A stretch of DNA of 64,000 nt, taken from positions 2,356,001 to 2,420,000 of the forward strand of contig NC_019751.1 of NCBI RefSeq assembly GCF_000317435.1, in the 5' to 3' direction. Shown here in pieces: positions 54,928 through 63,296 of the stretch. The position numbers and the translations under genes were made by a program. Origin of the DNA: Calothrix sp. PCC 6303. GTDB taxonomy: Bacteria > Cyanobacteriota > Cyanobacteriia > Cyanobacteriales > Nostocaceae. The notes under the pieces are model-generated. The model searched no databases. It had not been told where the DNA came from and saw only the letters and a program-made list of their open reading frames with translations. Each line of letters starts with the position of its first letter. Position 1 is the first letter of the stretch.

Positions 54928-56736
54928 TTATTCCATCAAAATCAACCGCGACGAATCCAACTGCACATACCAAGGAAAAGGCTGGTCTTTAATTGTCACC
55001 CATTTTTCTTTAAAAACCTCAGCTTGCAGGTGATAATCCCCACCATTTTCAGCAGGACTTTGCAACTTCAAAAACAGTGTCATTCTATGGGGAGTTTCTA
55101 TGGAATTTGCCAACCAACAAGGGAAAGTATTTTCCTGATTTGCATTTTTACTGAAACTAATTTGATGGGCGCGAATTCCAATATGGGATAAATTATTAGG
55201 GATTGGTTCAACTACTCGCAGTGTACAACCCCAATCCACAGCCTTTACAGAGTCAAACCCATTGACAACGGCTGGAGAGAAGTTTTTACAACCCGTGATT
55301 TGGGCAACTGTGACAGTTCTGGGTTGTTCAAAAACCTCTTGCTTAGAACCATATTGTATAGCTTTCCCTTGCTCCAATACTAATAAATTTGGGCAAACTC
55401 GATAAGCCTCTTCCATATTATGAGTGACAAATAAAGACACACCACCGTAATCAGCTAGCTTTGCCACCATTTCCTGTTCAAGTTGACTTCGCAGATATGT
55501 ATCCAATGCTGAAAAAGGCTCATCCAATAATAGCGCTTCCGGTTGCGAAGCTAACGCCCTGGCTAATGCAACCCGTTGTTGTTGTCCCCCAGATAGCTGG
55601 TGTGGATATCTATCTCCCAACCCCGCTAATTGTACCCCTAAAAGTTGACTCTCTACCTGTACCCGCATCGCGGTAGCCGAAAGTCCTTTGGGTAAACCAA
55701 AAGCGATATTCTGGGCTACCGTGAGATGGGGAAACAAAGCGTAGTTTTGCACCAGAAAACCAATCTTGCGATCGCGTGATGGTACATTAACCTTTTTTTG
55801 CGAATCAAACAACACCCTTCCATTCAGAATAATTTGCCCAGATGTCGGTGTTTCTACCCCCGCCAAACAGCGTAAAATCATACTCTTACCAGCCCCAGAA
55901 CCCCCCAATAACCCTAAAGGTTGCTTATCTGCACTGAAAGATACTTGTAAATTAAAGTCAGCTAGTTGTTTGTAGATATCAACAAAAAGCCCAGAATTAG
56001 GTATTGGGGTTGGGGAATTACTAATTTCCCCCCCTCTCCCCCTCTCCCTCTCTCCCCCTCCTCCCTTCCTCCTCTTCCCCCGTGATTCCTGCCAAATATT
56101 CACCCCAATAATCCCTGATAAAGAAGTACCCATAATTATCAGTGACCAAAACCAAGCTTCATTATTTGCTCCCCCTTCCACAGCAAAATAAATGGCTAGA
56201 GGCATTGTCTGGGTTTGTCCAGGAATATTCCCAGCTAACATCAAAGTTGCACCAAACTCCCCCAAAGCACGGGCAAAAGCCAATGTAGTCCCCGCTAAAA
56301 CCCCAGGTAATGATAACGGAAACATGATGCGCCAAAATATGGTTGCGGGGGAAGCACCGAGAGTTTTTGCTACTAGTAGAAGATTTTGGTCTATTTGTTC
56401 AAAAGCACCCAAAGCCGTGCGGTACATTAAGGGGAAGGAAACAACAGTAGCTGCGATCGCCGCCCCATACCAGTTAAAAACAACACTAAACCCGCCGATC
56501 TTCTCCAGAAATTGCCCTGCCAGACCAAACTTACCGAAAAACATCAACAGCAAAAAGCCGACGACAGTAGGGGGCAAAATCAAAGGAGAAATAAATATCC
56601 CCTCAATCAATGATTTACCTTTACCGGAATATCCCAGCATCCAATATGCGGCAGCAATACCCAGAAAAAAGGTAATTCCAGTGGCAAGTAATGAAGTTTT
56701 TATTGATAACCAAAGGGGAGATAAATCTTGGGGCAT
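54928..56736 (-). CDS. modBC: Fused molybdate ABC permease-ATPase ModBC
   Basis: This 602-residue protein has ModB-type permease helices in the first 225 residues (conserved EFGATLMLAGNIPGQTQTMP) and a ModC-type ATPase from about 250, with Walker A GGSGAGKSM (~277), signature LSGGQQQRVALARALA and Walker B LLLDEPFSALD. The C-terminal 120 residues form the TOBE region. The two parts are joined by a low-complexity linker (KRRKGGGGERERGRGG) encoded by a polypyrimidine tract (56028-56083). Fused ModBC is known from cyanobacteria. Molybdate import serves nitrogenase FeMo-cofactor. The modA gene is on the same strand upstream. Confidence 0.93.
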   Translation of the reverse strand: MPQDLSPLWLSIKTSLLATGITFFLGIAAAYWMLGYSGKGKSLIEGIFISPLILPPTVVGFLLLMFFGKFGLAGQFLEKIGGFSVVFNWYGAAIAATVVSFPLMYRTALGAFEQIDQNLLLVAKTLGASPATIFWRIMFPLSLPGVLAGTTLAFARALGEFGATLMLAGNIPGQTQTMPLAIYFAVEGGANNEAWFWSLIIMGTSLSGIIGVNIWQESRGKRRKGGGGERERGRGGEISNSPTPIPNSGLFVDIYKQLADFNLQVSFSADKQPLGLLGGSGAGKSMILRCLAGVETPTSGQIILNGRVLFDSQKKVNVPSRDRKIGFLVQNYALFPHLTVAQNIAFGLPKGLSATAMRVQVESQLLGVQLAGLGDRYPHQLSGGQQQRVALARALASQPEALLLDEPFSALDTYLRSQLEQEMVAKLADYGGVSLFVTHNMEEAYRVCPNLLVLEQGKAIQYGSKQEVFEQPRTVTVAQITGCKNFSPAVVNGFDSVKAVDWGCTLRVVEPIPNNLSHIGIRAHQISFSKNANQENTFPCWLANSIETPHRMTLFLKLQSPAENGGDYHLQAEVFKEKWVTIKDQPFPWYVQLDSSRLILME

Positions 56737-57085
56737 AGTTTATTTAGCAATATTAATTTGGGAATCAGTTTGATTATTGACCTACACATATGAAAAACTG
56801 TTCTTCAAATATAGGTTTAGCTTGATTAATGGTTACAGCCAAACAGCAACTCTTAATCAGTAACATTTTCTTACTGTTTCTGTGTAATTACCGCCATTAA
56901 ATTGACAATTATTTACCAACTTCTTCATATACCTGCTATGAATTCATTATTTTTGCTGAAGCAATTCGCTGGTTCCTCAAGATAAAAATGAGATAGATGA
57001 GTTGGATAAATTACATCCATTTTTATAGGTATCAAACTGTAAAAAACTCACGATATCAATTGGGATTTACTCGTTTAAAAAAAGA
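56737..57085. other. Promoter region between modBC and the Tudor-like gene
   Basis: About 350 bp of divergent intergenic sequence. AT-rich, with no clear ModE-type (TATAT...) palindrome seen. A weak purine run AAAAAAAGA precedes the ATG at 57086. No other feature is recognised. Confidence 0.35.
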
Positions 57086-57481
57086 ATGAAGATAAAAAAA
57101 TTAATTTTCGCAGCTACTTTCATGGCAACTTGTGTAGGAATAGATATTCCTAGTGCTTTTGCAGTTTCTTCTCCTTGCTCTGTAGGGCAAAAAGCCGAAG
57201 TGCTCTGGAAAGGGAAATGGTATCCCGCAGAGGTACTCAATGTGAAAAATAATAAGTGTTATGTGACCTACGAAGGCTACGATAGCTCTTGGAATGAGTG
57301 GGTTGAAGCTAGACGCTTTCGGGCATCATTCAAAACTGGAGATTCAGTGAGAATTTTTTGGAAAGGGAAATGGTACCCAGGGAAAATTCTAAATGTAGGT
57401 AAAAACAGTTACAAAGTTACTTACACTGGCTACGATAGCTCTTGGGATGAGTCGGTTGAACCAGCACGGGTAAGTAGATAG
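57086..57481 (+). CDS. Exported protein with two Tudor-knot/Agenet-like domains
   Basis: A 131-residue protein with a signal peptide (LIFAATFMATCVGIDIPSAFA) and two tandem 40-residue repeats: KAEVLWKGKWYPAEVLNVKN followed by YVTYEGYDSSWNEWVE, and SVRIFWKGKWYPGKILNVGK followed by YKVTYTGYDSSWDESVE. The pattern W-K-G-K-W-Y-P, then Gly-Tyr-Asp-Ser-Ser-Trp, is that of Tudor-knot/chromo-barrel/Agenet domains, which in eukaryotes read methylated histones or RNA. Here they are exported. Two cysteines lie before and in the first domain. It sits between modBC and modA on the opposite strand. Function unknown. Confidence 0.8.
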   Translation: MKIKKLIFAATFMATCVGIDIPSAFAVSSPCSVGQKAEVLWKGKWYPAEVLNVKNNKCYVTYEGYDSSWNEWVEARRFRASFKTGDSVRIFWKGKWYPGKILNVGKNSYKVTYTGYDSSWDESVEPARVSR

Positions 57482-57492
57482 AGTAAAATCCA

Positions 57493-57516
57493 GTACACCC
57501 CGCTAACGGGGTGTAC
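57493..57516. terminator. GTACACCCC hairpin
   Basis: GTACACCCC-gctaac-GGGGTGTAC, a 9-bp stem 11 bp after the Tudor-like gene stop. No T-run follows, so it may stabilise transcripts or terminate weakly. It also lies beyond the convergent modA stop (about 115 bp away). Confidence 0.55.
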
Positions 57517-57631
57517 TTCCGTATAGCGGGAATGGTTTTGGAGCATTATATTGATTGGAACATTCTAAATCCCTACAGGATGATAACCAACTAAAGTTTT
57601 TTGTAGAAATACAAGCCGATATCAAATATTA

Positions 57632-58435
57632 TTAAGGCAAAATAAATCCGTATTTTTTGAGGGTAATTTTAGCCTGTTCACTAGATAAATACTTAACAAA
57701 ATCTGTCGCAGCAGCCACATTTTTACTCTGCTTCAATACCCCCATTGGATATACAATTGGTGAATGATATTTCTCATCTGCCGCAACAACAGTTTTTACC
57801 TTGTTAGAAATTTTGGCATCGGTTCGATAAACCAAACCCGCATCAGCATTTCCACTTTCTACCGCAGCTAAAACTTGACGCACATTATTCGCGTAGACAA
57901 ACTTTGTCTTCACTTTCTCGAAAATACCCAACTTCTTCAAAACTTGCTCTGCGTACTGTCCAGCAGGTACACTCCTGGGTTCACCAATCGCAATTTTCCT
58001 GATACTATTTCCAGTCAAGTTGAAAAAACTAGTTACACCAACTGCACTCTTAGGGACAATCAATACTAGGCGGTTTTTTGCTAAAATGCTGCGAGTGCCA
58101 GCAACCAGTTTACCTGACTGTTCCAAGGTATCTACCTGCTTTTTACCCGCAGAGATAAAAATGTCAGCCGGAGCACCTTGCTGAATTTGTTGCAACAAGG
58201 AACCAGAAGCACCAAAATTATAATTGATGGTGACTCCAGGCTTACTTTGTTGGTAGTTAGTTTTTATTTCCTCCATTACTTCCTTTAAGCTAGCGGCAGT
58301 AGATACCAACAAACTACCATTTGACTGTGCTACTAAATTCGAGGTTGACACAGATCGTAAGGGTAAACCAATTGCCAGCAATAAACTCGCAACCGTCAAA
58401 CCAACGAAAGCAAAAAATCGTCTTCTGTTCATCAT
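57632..58435 (-). CDS. modA: Molybdate-binding protein ModA
   Basis: A periplasmic binding protein of about 267 residues from the Met-Met start at 58435. A longer frame to 58555 is open, but its N-terminus lacks a signal and includes the operator region. The signal segment is RRFFAFVGLTVASLLLAIG. The binding-site loops are LLVSTAASLKEVMEEI and GASGSLLQQIQQGAPADIFIS, followed by AGLVYRTDA. These are ModA features (Ser/Thr and Tyr ligands for oxyanions). It supplies MoO4 to ModBC, which lies about 900 bp away on the same strand beyond an opposite-strand gene. Start preceded by a purine-poor region. Confidence 0.92.
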   Translation of the reverse strand: MMNRRRFFAFVGLTVASLLLAIGLPLRSVSTSNLVAQSNGSLLVSTAASLKEVMEEIKTNYQQSKPGVTINYNFGASGSLLQQIQQGAPADIFISAGKKQVDTLEQSGKLVAGTRSILAKNRLVLIVPKSAVGVTSFFNLTGNSIRKIAIGEPRSVPAGQYAEQVLKKLGIFEKVKTKFVYANNVRQVLAAVESGNADAGLVYRTDAKISNKVKTVVAADEKYHSPIVYPMGVLKQSKNVAAATDFVKYLSSEQAKITLKKYGFILP

Positions 58436-58549
58436 TGCCTGCTTATGAGAGGATTTTGTCCTAGAATTAACCGAGTCAGAGGAAGCCTCCCCGTACAACG
58501 GCAAGGTGTTTCTGATACTTGATATTATAATACCAACTTTTAACCAACC

Positions 58550-58566
58550 TACCAACTAAATTGGTA
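58550..58566. promoter_or_regulatory. Palindromic operator 1, upstream of modA
   Basis: TACCAA-ctaaa-TTGGTA, a perfect 6-5-6 palindrome about 115 bp upstream of the modA start. Half sites ACCAAC recur at 58532, 58543 and 58551. The motif is shared with two sites near the porin. A dimeric regulator with 17-bp symmetry is inferred. Confidence 0.6.
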
Positions 58567-58893
58567 ATGTTTATGTCTTAACCTGAGTTCGGGATAAGAA
58601 ATCCTCAAAACCCTTGATTTCTCATTGTTCCGTCTGAAGCTCTGTTTTAATCTATTCTCAATAAGCCATATTGTTGATATTAGCCTCATTTGTAAGCCTT
58701 GTTGACAAAATGATTCCACTTTAATCGCTTCTTATATCACTTAGAGTTTTGCTCAATCCTTACAGAATAAGCTTTTTAGTTTCTGGCTTAACCCGAACTC
58801 AGGTGTCTTAGATTCTTGCGGCTTTTAATCTCAGCCTGTAACTAGATTATGGACGCTTAAAATTTATATACTCGGTAATTACTGATACTATAC

Positions 58894-58910
58894 TACCAAA
58901 CAAGTTGGTA
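58894..58910. promoter_or_regulatory. Palindromic operator 2, upstream of the porin
   Basis: TACCAA-acaag-TTGGTA, extended to ACTACCAAACAAGTTGGTAGT (58892-58912) as a longer imperfect palindrome, 59 bp upstream of the porin start. Same half-sites as operator 1. Confidence 0.65.
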
Positions 58911-58921
58911 GTAAGATGTAT

Positions 58922-58938
58922 TACCAATGAAGTTGGTG
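58922..58938. promoter_or_regulatory. Palindromic operator 3, upstream of the porin
   Basis: TACCAA-tgaag-TTGGTG, matching operators 1 and 2 with one mismatch, with the spacing between sites 2 and 3 being 28 bp (start to start). This is near an integral number of DNA turns (2.7), so cooperative binding is possible. Lies 31 bp upstream of the porin ATG. Confidence 0.6.
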
Positions 58939-59620
58939 TTATTTGAAATAGGTTGAGGTGTGAGGTAAATGTCTAGTATTCTCCGAAATTCCTTGTGGAT
59001 TACGCCGATAGTGTTTGTAGCAAGCTTGATTTCTGCTGGTGCTGCATTTGCGAATCCAATAGCAGAATCAAAAACTCAACTGCCACAGTTGCAGTCGGAT
59101 AAAGATGTTGATGTCGCTCCCCAGGGAAATGTATCCGAACAACTCCAGCAAATTAGAGACTACAGCGGTAACAGTTCCAAACCCACAGTTAGCGAGGTAA
59201 TCCCCGTCTCACAACTTGGGATTGATAACAGTACGAAAGACCCAAAATCATCAATGTCACAAGTGACATCGGTATCCCAACTATCAGATGTACAACCCAC
59301 AGATTGGGCGTTTCAAGCTCTACAATCCTTGGTTGAACGCTATGGGTGTATTACAGGGTATCCAAACGGCACTTTCAAAGGCAACCGAGCATTAACTCGT
59401 TATGAATTTGCTGCGGGTTTGAATGCATGTTTAAACCGGGTAAACGAACTAATTGCCACGGGTACGGCTGATATAGTTAGGAAAGAAGACCTCATAGAAC
59501 TACAAAAACTGTCAGAAGAATTTGCCGATGGATTAGTTGAACTGCGAGGAAGAATCGACCCTCTGGAAGCACATACAGCAGTTCTCGAAAGTGAAGAATT
59601 TTCCATCACTACCAAGTTAA

Positions 59621-60973
59621 GGAGTCGTGTAAAAATAAATTGATAAACTACGTTGAATTTCTAGGGCTAATTTGATAGTTCCATTCACCATGAAAAGTAT
59701 CTTTTGTGATGGCAATAGCATTGAAGTCTTCATCGGATACTTTAATACCTATTTGATACTGATTTGGGTCTACTTGTGCGTGAACTGTTAAGCCATGTTT
59801 TGTACTTGTATTACCAATCAAGCTTACAATCACCATTAAGCTATCCAAGGGTCGTCCTCGCCAGTTTTGAGAAATATGGCAGAATAATCGATGCTCGATT
59901 CGATTCCATTTGCTAGTTCCAGGTGGAAAATGGCAAACGTGAACAGTTAATCCTGTTTGCTCCGCAAACTCTTGTAATTTCAGTTTCCAGAGGCGGCTAC
60001 GGTAGCTATTACTACCTCCGCAATCGGCTGTAATCAGAAGATGCTGACTATCTGGATATAATGGTTTTCCCATATTGAACCACCAATTCCGTATTGTCTC
60101 GACTGCAAACGATGCTGTGTCGTGGTCAATACCTACACTTACCCAAGCTTGATTATGTTGTAAATCGTATACGCCGTAAGGTATTGCTTTGCCTAACTCC
60201 GGGTCAACAAAGTCGTGAACTTTGACTTGAGTGGGTGACGAAGAAGGTTCCCACTCCACGCCAGAATTTTTATAGTTACCGATTAATTCTTTCTTCTTTG
60301 TGTCCACTGAAATTACTGGATGTTTCTGATTTTGGAACTGTCGTACAGTTCTATTAATGTGAACAAATTGCTGGTCTCTGTCAGGGTTATGTTTGCCTTC
60401 CTGAGTTTTGCGATTTCCTTGTAAGCTATAGCCCATACTTTTAAGTAAGGTTGAAACAGTTTTGCTGCATACCTTATGTCCCATGTTTTTTAACTCTGAA
60501 GCTAGTTTTGCTAAACTCTTACAACTCCAACGCAGGGGTGATTCTGGGTCTCCACGGCTTGTTGGTTCTACCAAAGAGTCTAAATCTTGCTTTAAAGTTT
60601 TATCTGCCATCGTCAATTTTTTACGTCCACCACCACGACTGCGTATCCTTGCCGTTTGCGTCGGATTTTCACTCGACAAAAGTAATTCTTCTATGCCTGA
60701 GCGAATGGTATTTTGACTTAAACCTGTTGCCTCTGATACTGCTGTAATTCCCCCATATCCTAACCCCAAAGCCTCTGTTCCTGCCCAAATCCTACGTGTT
60801 CGTTCATTTAAGTAAGGGCTTATTTCTCTGTATTTTTCTCTAATATTGATTACTGCACCCTGTTTGCGCATGATTTTTATACTGTCTTACTGTTGACATA
60901 ATCCAGCATAAAATTTATTGGCAACCACTTGTTTGCTATCTTGAAGTTACGCAACTTATTTTTACATAACTCC
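59621..60973 (-). mobile_element. ISAzo13-type element interrupting the porin
   Basis: A 1353-bp element with inverted ends GGAGTCGTGTAAAAATAA (left) and GGAGTTATGTAAAAATAA (right, read inward). It is flanked by the 3-bp repeat TAA (59618-59620 and 60974-60976), and excision with one TAA restores the porin frame. It has a single uninterrupted transposase gene on the minus strand, opposite to the porin. Its sequence and ends differ from the element at 21769, but both duplicate 3 bp, TTA or TAA. Confidence 0.92.
59648..60871 (-). CDS. ISAzo13-family transposase
   Basis: This 407-residue protein begins REKYREISPYLNERTRRIW and shows LGYGGITAVSEATGLSQNTI, a helix-turn-helix. The catalytic core is HPVISVDTKKKELIGNYKN, LLITADCGGSNSYRSRLWKL and CHFPPGTSKWNRIEHRLFCH, giving Asp, Asp and Glu. 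The gene is intact and comes within 103 bp of the right end. An ISAzo13-family relative at 22066-23216 is only distantly similar. It is probably transposition-competent. It is transcribed against the porin gene. Confidence 0.93.
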   Translation of the reverse strand: MRKQGAVINIREKYREISPYLNERTRRIWAGTEALGLGYGGITAVSEATGLSQNTIRSGIEELLLSSENPTQTARIRSRGGGRKKLTMADKTLKQDLDSLVEPTSRGDPESPLRWSCKSLAKLASELKNMGHKVCSKTVSTLLKSMGYSLQGNRKTQEGKHNPDRDQQFVHINRTVRQFQNQKHPVISVDTKKKELIGNYKNSGVEWEPSSSPTQVKVHDFVDPELGKAIPYGVYDLQHNQAWVSVGIDHDTASFAVETIRNWWFNMGKPLYPDSQHLLITADCGGSNSYRSRLWKLKLQEFAEQTGLTVHVCHFPPGTSKWNRIEHRLFCHISQNWRGRPLDSLMVIVSLIGNTSTKHGLTVHAQVDPNQYQIGIKVSDEDFNAIAITKDTFHGEWNYQISPRNST

Positions 60974-62557
60974 TAAACGCTGAAGTTATTGTTAGCCTTG
61001 GAGGAGTGTTTGGTGAAGATAGAGCGCTAAATTCAGATCAATGGCGAAATATAGATGCTGCACCCAATGAAACGGTGAGAAATACAAGGAAAACAGCAGC
61101 TTTTGGATCTGCTGGTTCCAAATTACAAGACAACGTAGTTTTAAGCGATCGCGTTCGCCTAAACTTAGTTACTAGCTTCACAGGGAAAGATCAATTGTTT
61201 GCTCGTTTAGAAGCCAACAACACCAATTCTTTCAGTGGGGTAGTTACAGGTACAAACATGACCCGCACGTCATGGGATGCCAACAATGACAATAATATCG
61301 TAATGGGCAAGTTGTACTACCGCTTTCCAGTGAGCGATCAACTCAACGTCATTGTTGATGCTATCGGCGGCGAGTTTTATGATAACTTCAATACCGTCAA
61401 TCCTTTACTATCATCCACTCCTGTTGGTTCGCTTTCACGTTTTGGTCGTTTCTCTCCTATCTATCGGGTAAGTAATACAAGTTCAGCTAGCAATACAGGT
61501 TCTGGGGTTAGTGCTAACTTCAAATTTAGCGATGCAATTACTCTATCTGCTGGTTATCTTGCTCGTAGAGGAAGCGATCCGAATCCTGGTAGAGGTTTAT
61601 TTGATGGTAGTTATGCGACTTTGGTACAGTTAGCAATCCAACCCAACAAAGATGCAACTTTGGCTCTAACATATGGACATTCATATTTGAGCGGTGGTGC
61701 TGGAGATGTCACAGTTTCGGGAAGCTATGGTAGTGCTTTTGCTAATACTCCCTTTGGTTCAACTATTGCAACTTCCAGTAATCAATATGGTTTAGAAGCT
61801 AGTTATCGTTTTAATCCGAAATTTGTTATTTCGGGTTGGACTGGATATACCCAAGCTAAAGCTCAAACTAGTTCTGGTAGCAATCCCACAACAAACGTAG
61901 TTAATAAGGGTGATCAAGCAGATATTTGGAATTGGGCTGTAACTTTAGCTTTTCCAGACTTGGGTAAGAAAGGTAATTTAGGTGGGATTATTTTTGGTCA
62001 GCCGCCGAAAGTGACAAGTAATGATTTTGGTCCTGTTGTGTTGACTCCTACTACCAATCGCCGCGAAGATAGTGATACATCTTTCCATGTAGAAGCGTTA
62101 TATCGATATCAAGTTAATTCTAGCCTGTCAATTACACCGGGTTTAATTGTGATCTTTAATCCTGAACACAATAGCAATAATGACACAATTTATACGGGAG
62201 TTGTCAGAGCTACATTCCGATTTTGAGCAAGGAAGAGGAATTTAATAGACTTCCCTGCTAGCAAACGAAGAAACAAACTACAGGTGACTCAAATGCAAGC
62301 ATGAATCTGGTTGTGCGATCGCTTGTCATCGAATCTACTATGCTTGCTTGAGAAGTGCGATCGCTACGTCGCCCGCAGGCATCACCTTACGTTGTACTTT
62401 CCAACCATTCTCTGTAAAAATAGTACAAAATCACCGGTTCAGATTTGCACTTTTGTGCATAGTTGAAAAATCGATCTCCAATTAGAATCAGTAAATACTT
62501 CAATATTTATATTCCTACATTTAAAAACTTCACCTTACTTAACAAGGGAAGAATATT

Positions 62558-63268
62558 ATGGCAGTAGTAAAGTTAGAAAAACATAAAATTTATGGGCATT
62601 TAGCAGTGAAAAAAAAACTCGATATTTTGGTTGTCGATGACCATCAATTAATTTTGACTGGAACCCTGGATATATTAATTAGACAGCATCCAGAAGCCAA
62701 TATACTGAAGGCTCAGACAGCTAAAGAGACACTGACTTTACTTCAATCTCAAGCATTTGACCTAATCATACTGGATTTGTCGATTCCCCATGATCAAGAG
62801 CAAATAGCAGAAATTGATACCGGAATTAAGCTTTTGCAAACTTTACTCAAAGAATATCCCGATCGCAATTTCATGGTACAAACTAGCTATGTGAAGGCGT
62901 TAATCCGGATTAAACACGAGATTGACAACCATCTAGCAGGGTTTGCGATCGCAGATAAAGGATTGCCCGAAATGGAAATGTTGATGCGGGTTAATTTAGC
63001 GCTTCAAGGTGGTACTCACACGAAAGACATCAAAACGGGGATTGAACTTAAACCCGAATGGTTGGAGGTGTTGCGCTTGGCTTTTGAAGAGAGTTTGACA
63101 GATAAAGCGATCGCCGATAGGATGTACAAGTCTGAACGAGCAGTACGTACTTACTGGACAAAAATTCAGGATGTGTTGGGAGTATACCCAGAAGACTGTA
63201 AGGAAAGCGGTAAGAATATGCGAATCCAAACCGAAATTCGTTCCCGTGAAGAAGGTTTACTTGATTAA
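62558..63268 (+). CDS. Response regulator with DNA-binding-like C-terminus
   Basis: This 236-residue protein has a receiver domain: the acidic pair in ILVVDDHQLILTG (~30), the phospho-acceptor Asp in LIILDLSIPHDQ (~75) and Lys in AIADKGLPEM. The C-terminal half has a LuxR-like helix-turn-helix with LTDKAIADRMYKSERAVRTY. The N-terminus (MAVVKLEKHKIYGHLAVKKK) may include extra residues and the start could be the later Met. A CHASE2 sensor gene starts 29 bp downstream on the same strand, so they probably act together. The target is unknown. Confidence 0.88.
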   Translation: MAVVKLEKHKIYGHLAVKKKLDILVVDDHQLILTGTLDILIRQHPEANILKAQTAKETLTLLQSQAFDLIILDLSIPHDQEQIAEIDTGIKLLQTLLKEYPDRNFMVQTSYVKALIRIKHEIDNHLAGFAIADKGLPEMEMLMRVNLALQGGTHTKDIKTGIELKPEWLEVLRLAFEESLTDKAIADRMYKSERAVRTYWTKIQDVLGVYPEDCKESGKNMRIQTEIRSREEGLLD

Positions 63269-63296
63269 GATGCAGGATTATTAATTCGGGATCAAG

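Larger units (their letters stand above)
58969..62226 (+). pseudogene. OprB-like iron-uptake porin with SLH domain, split by an IS
   Basis: The 5' part (58969-59620) and 3' part (60977-62226) encode one 633-residue protein once the insertion is removed. It has a signal peptide (WITPIVFVASLISAGAAFA), an SLH domain (QPTDWAFQALQSLVERYGCI then GYPNGTFKGNRALTRYEFAA) and a coiled region. After the junction (KLNAEVIVSLGGVFGED) comes the beta-barrel ending VVRATFRF, an outer-membrane C-terminal Phe. Such SLH-porins (somB/oprB group) are major cyanobacterial outer-membrane proteins. As it stands, the copy makes a truncated 224-residue product. An internal in-frame ATG is at 61006. Adjacent operators suggest nutrient control. 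Confidence 0.92.
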
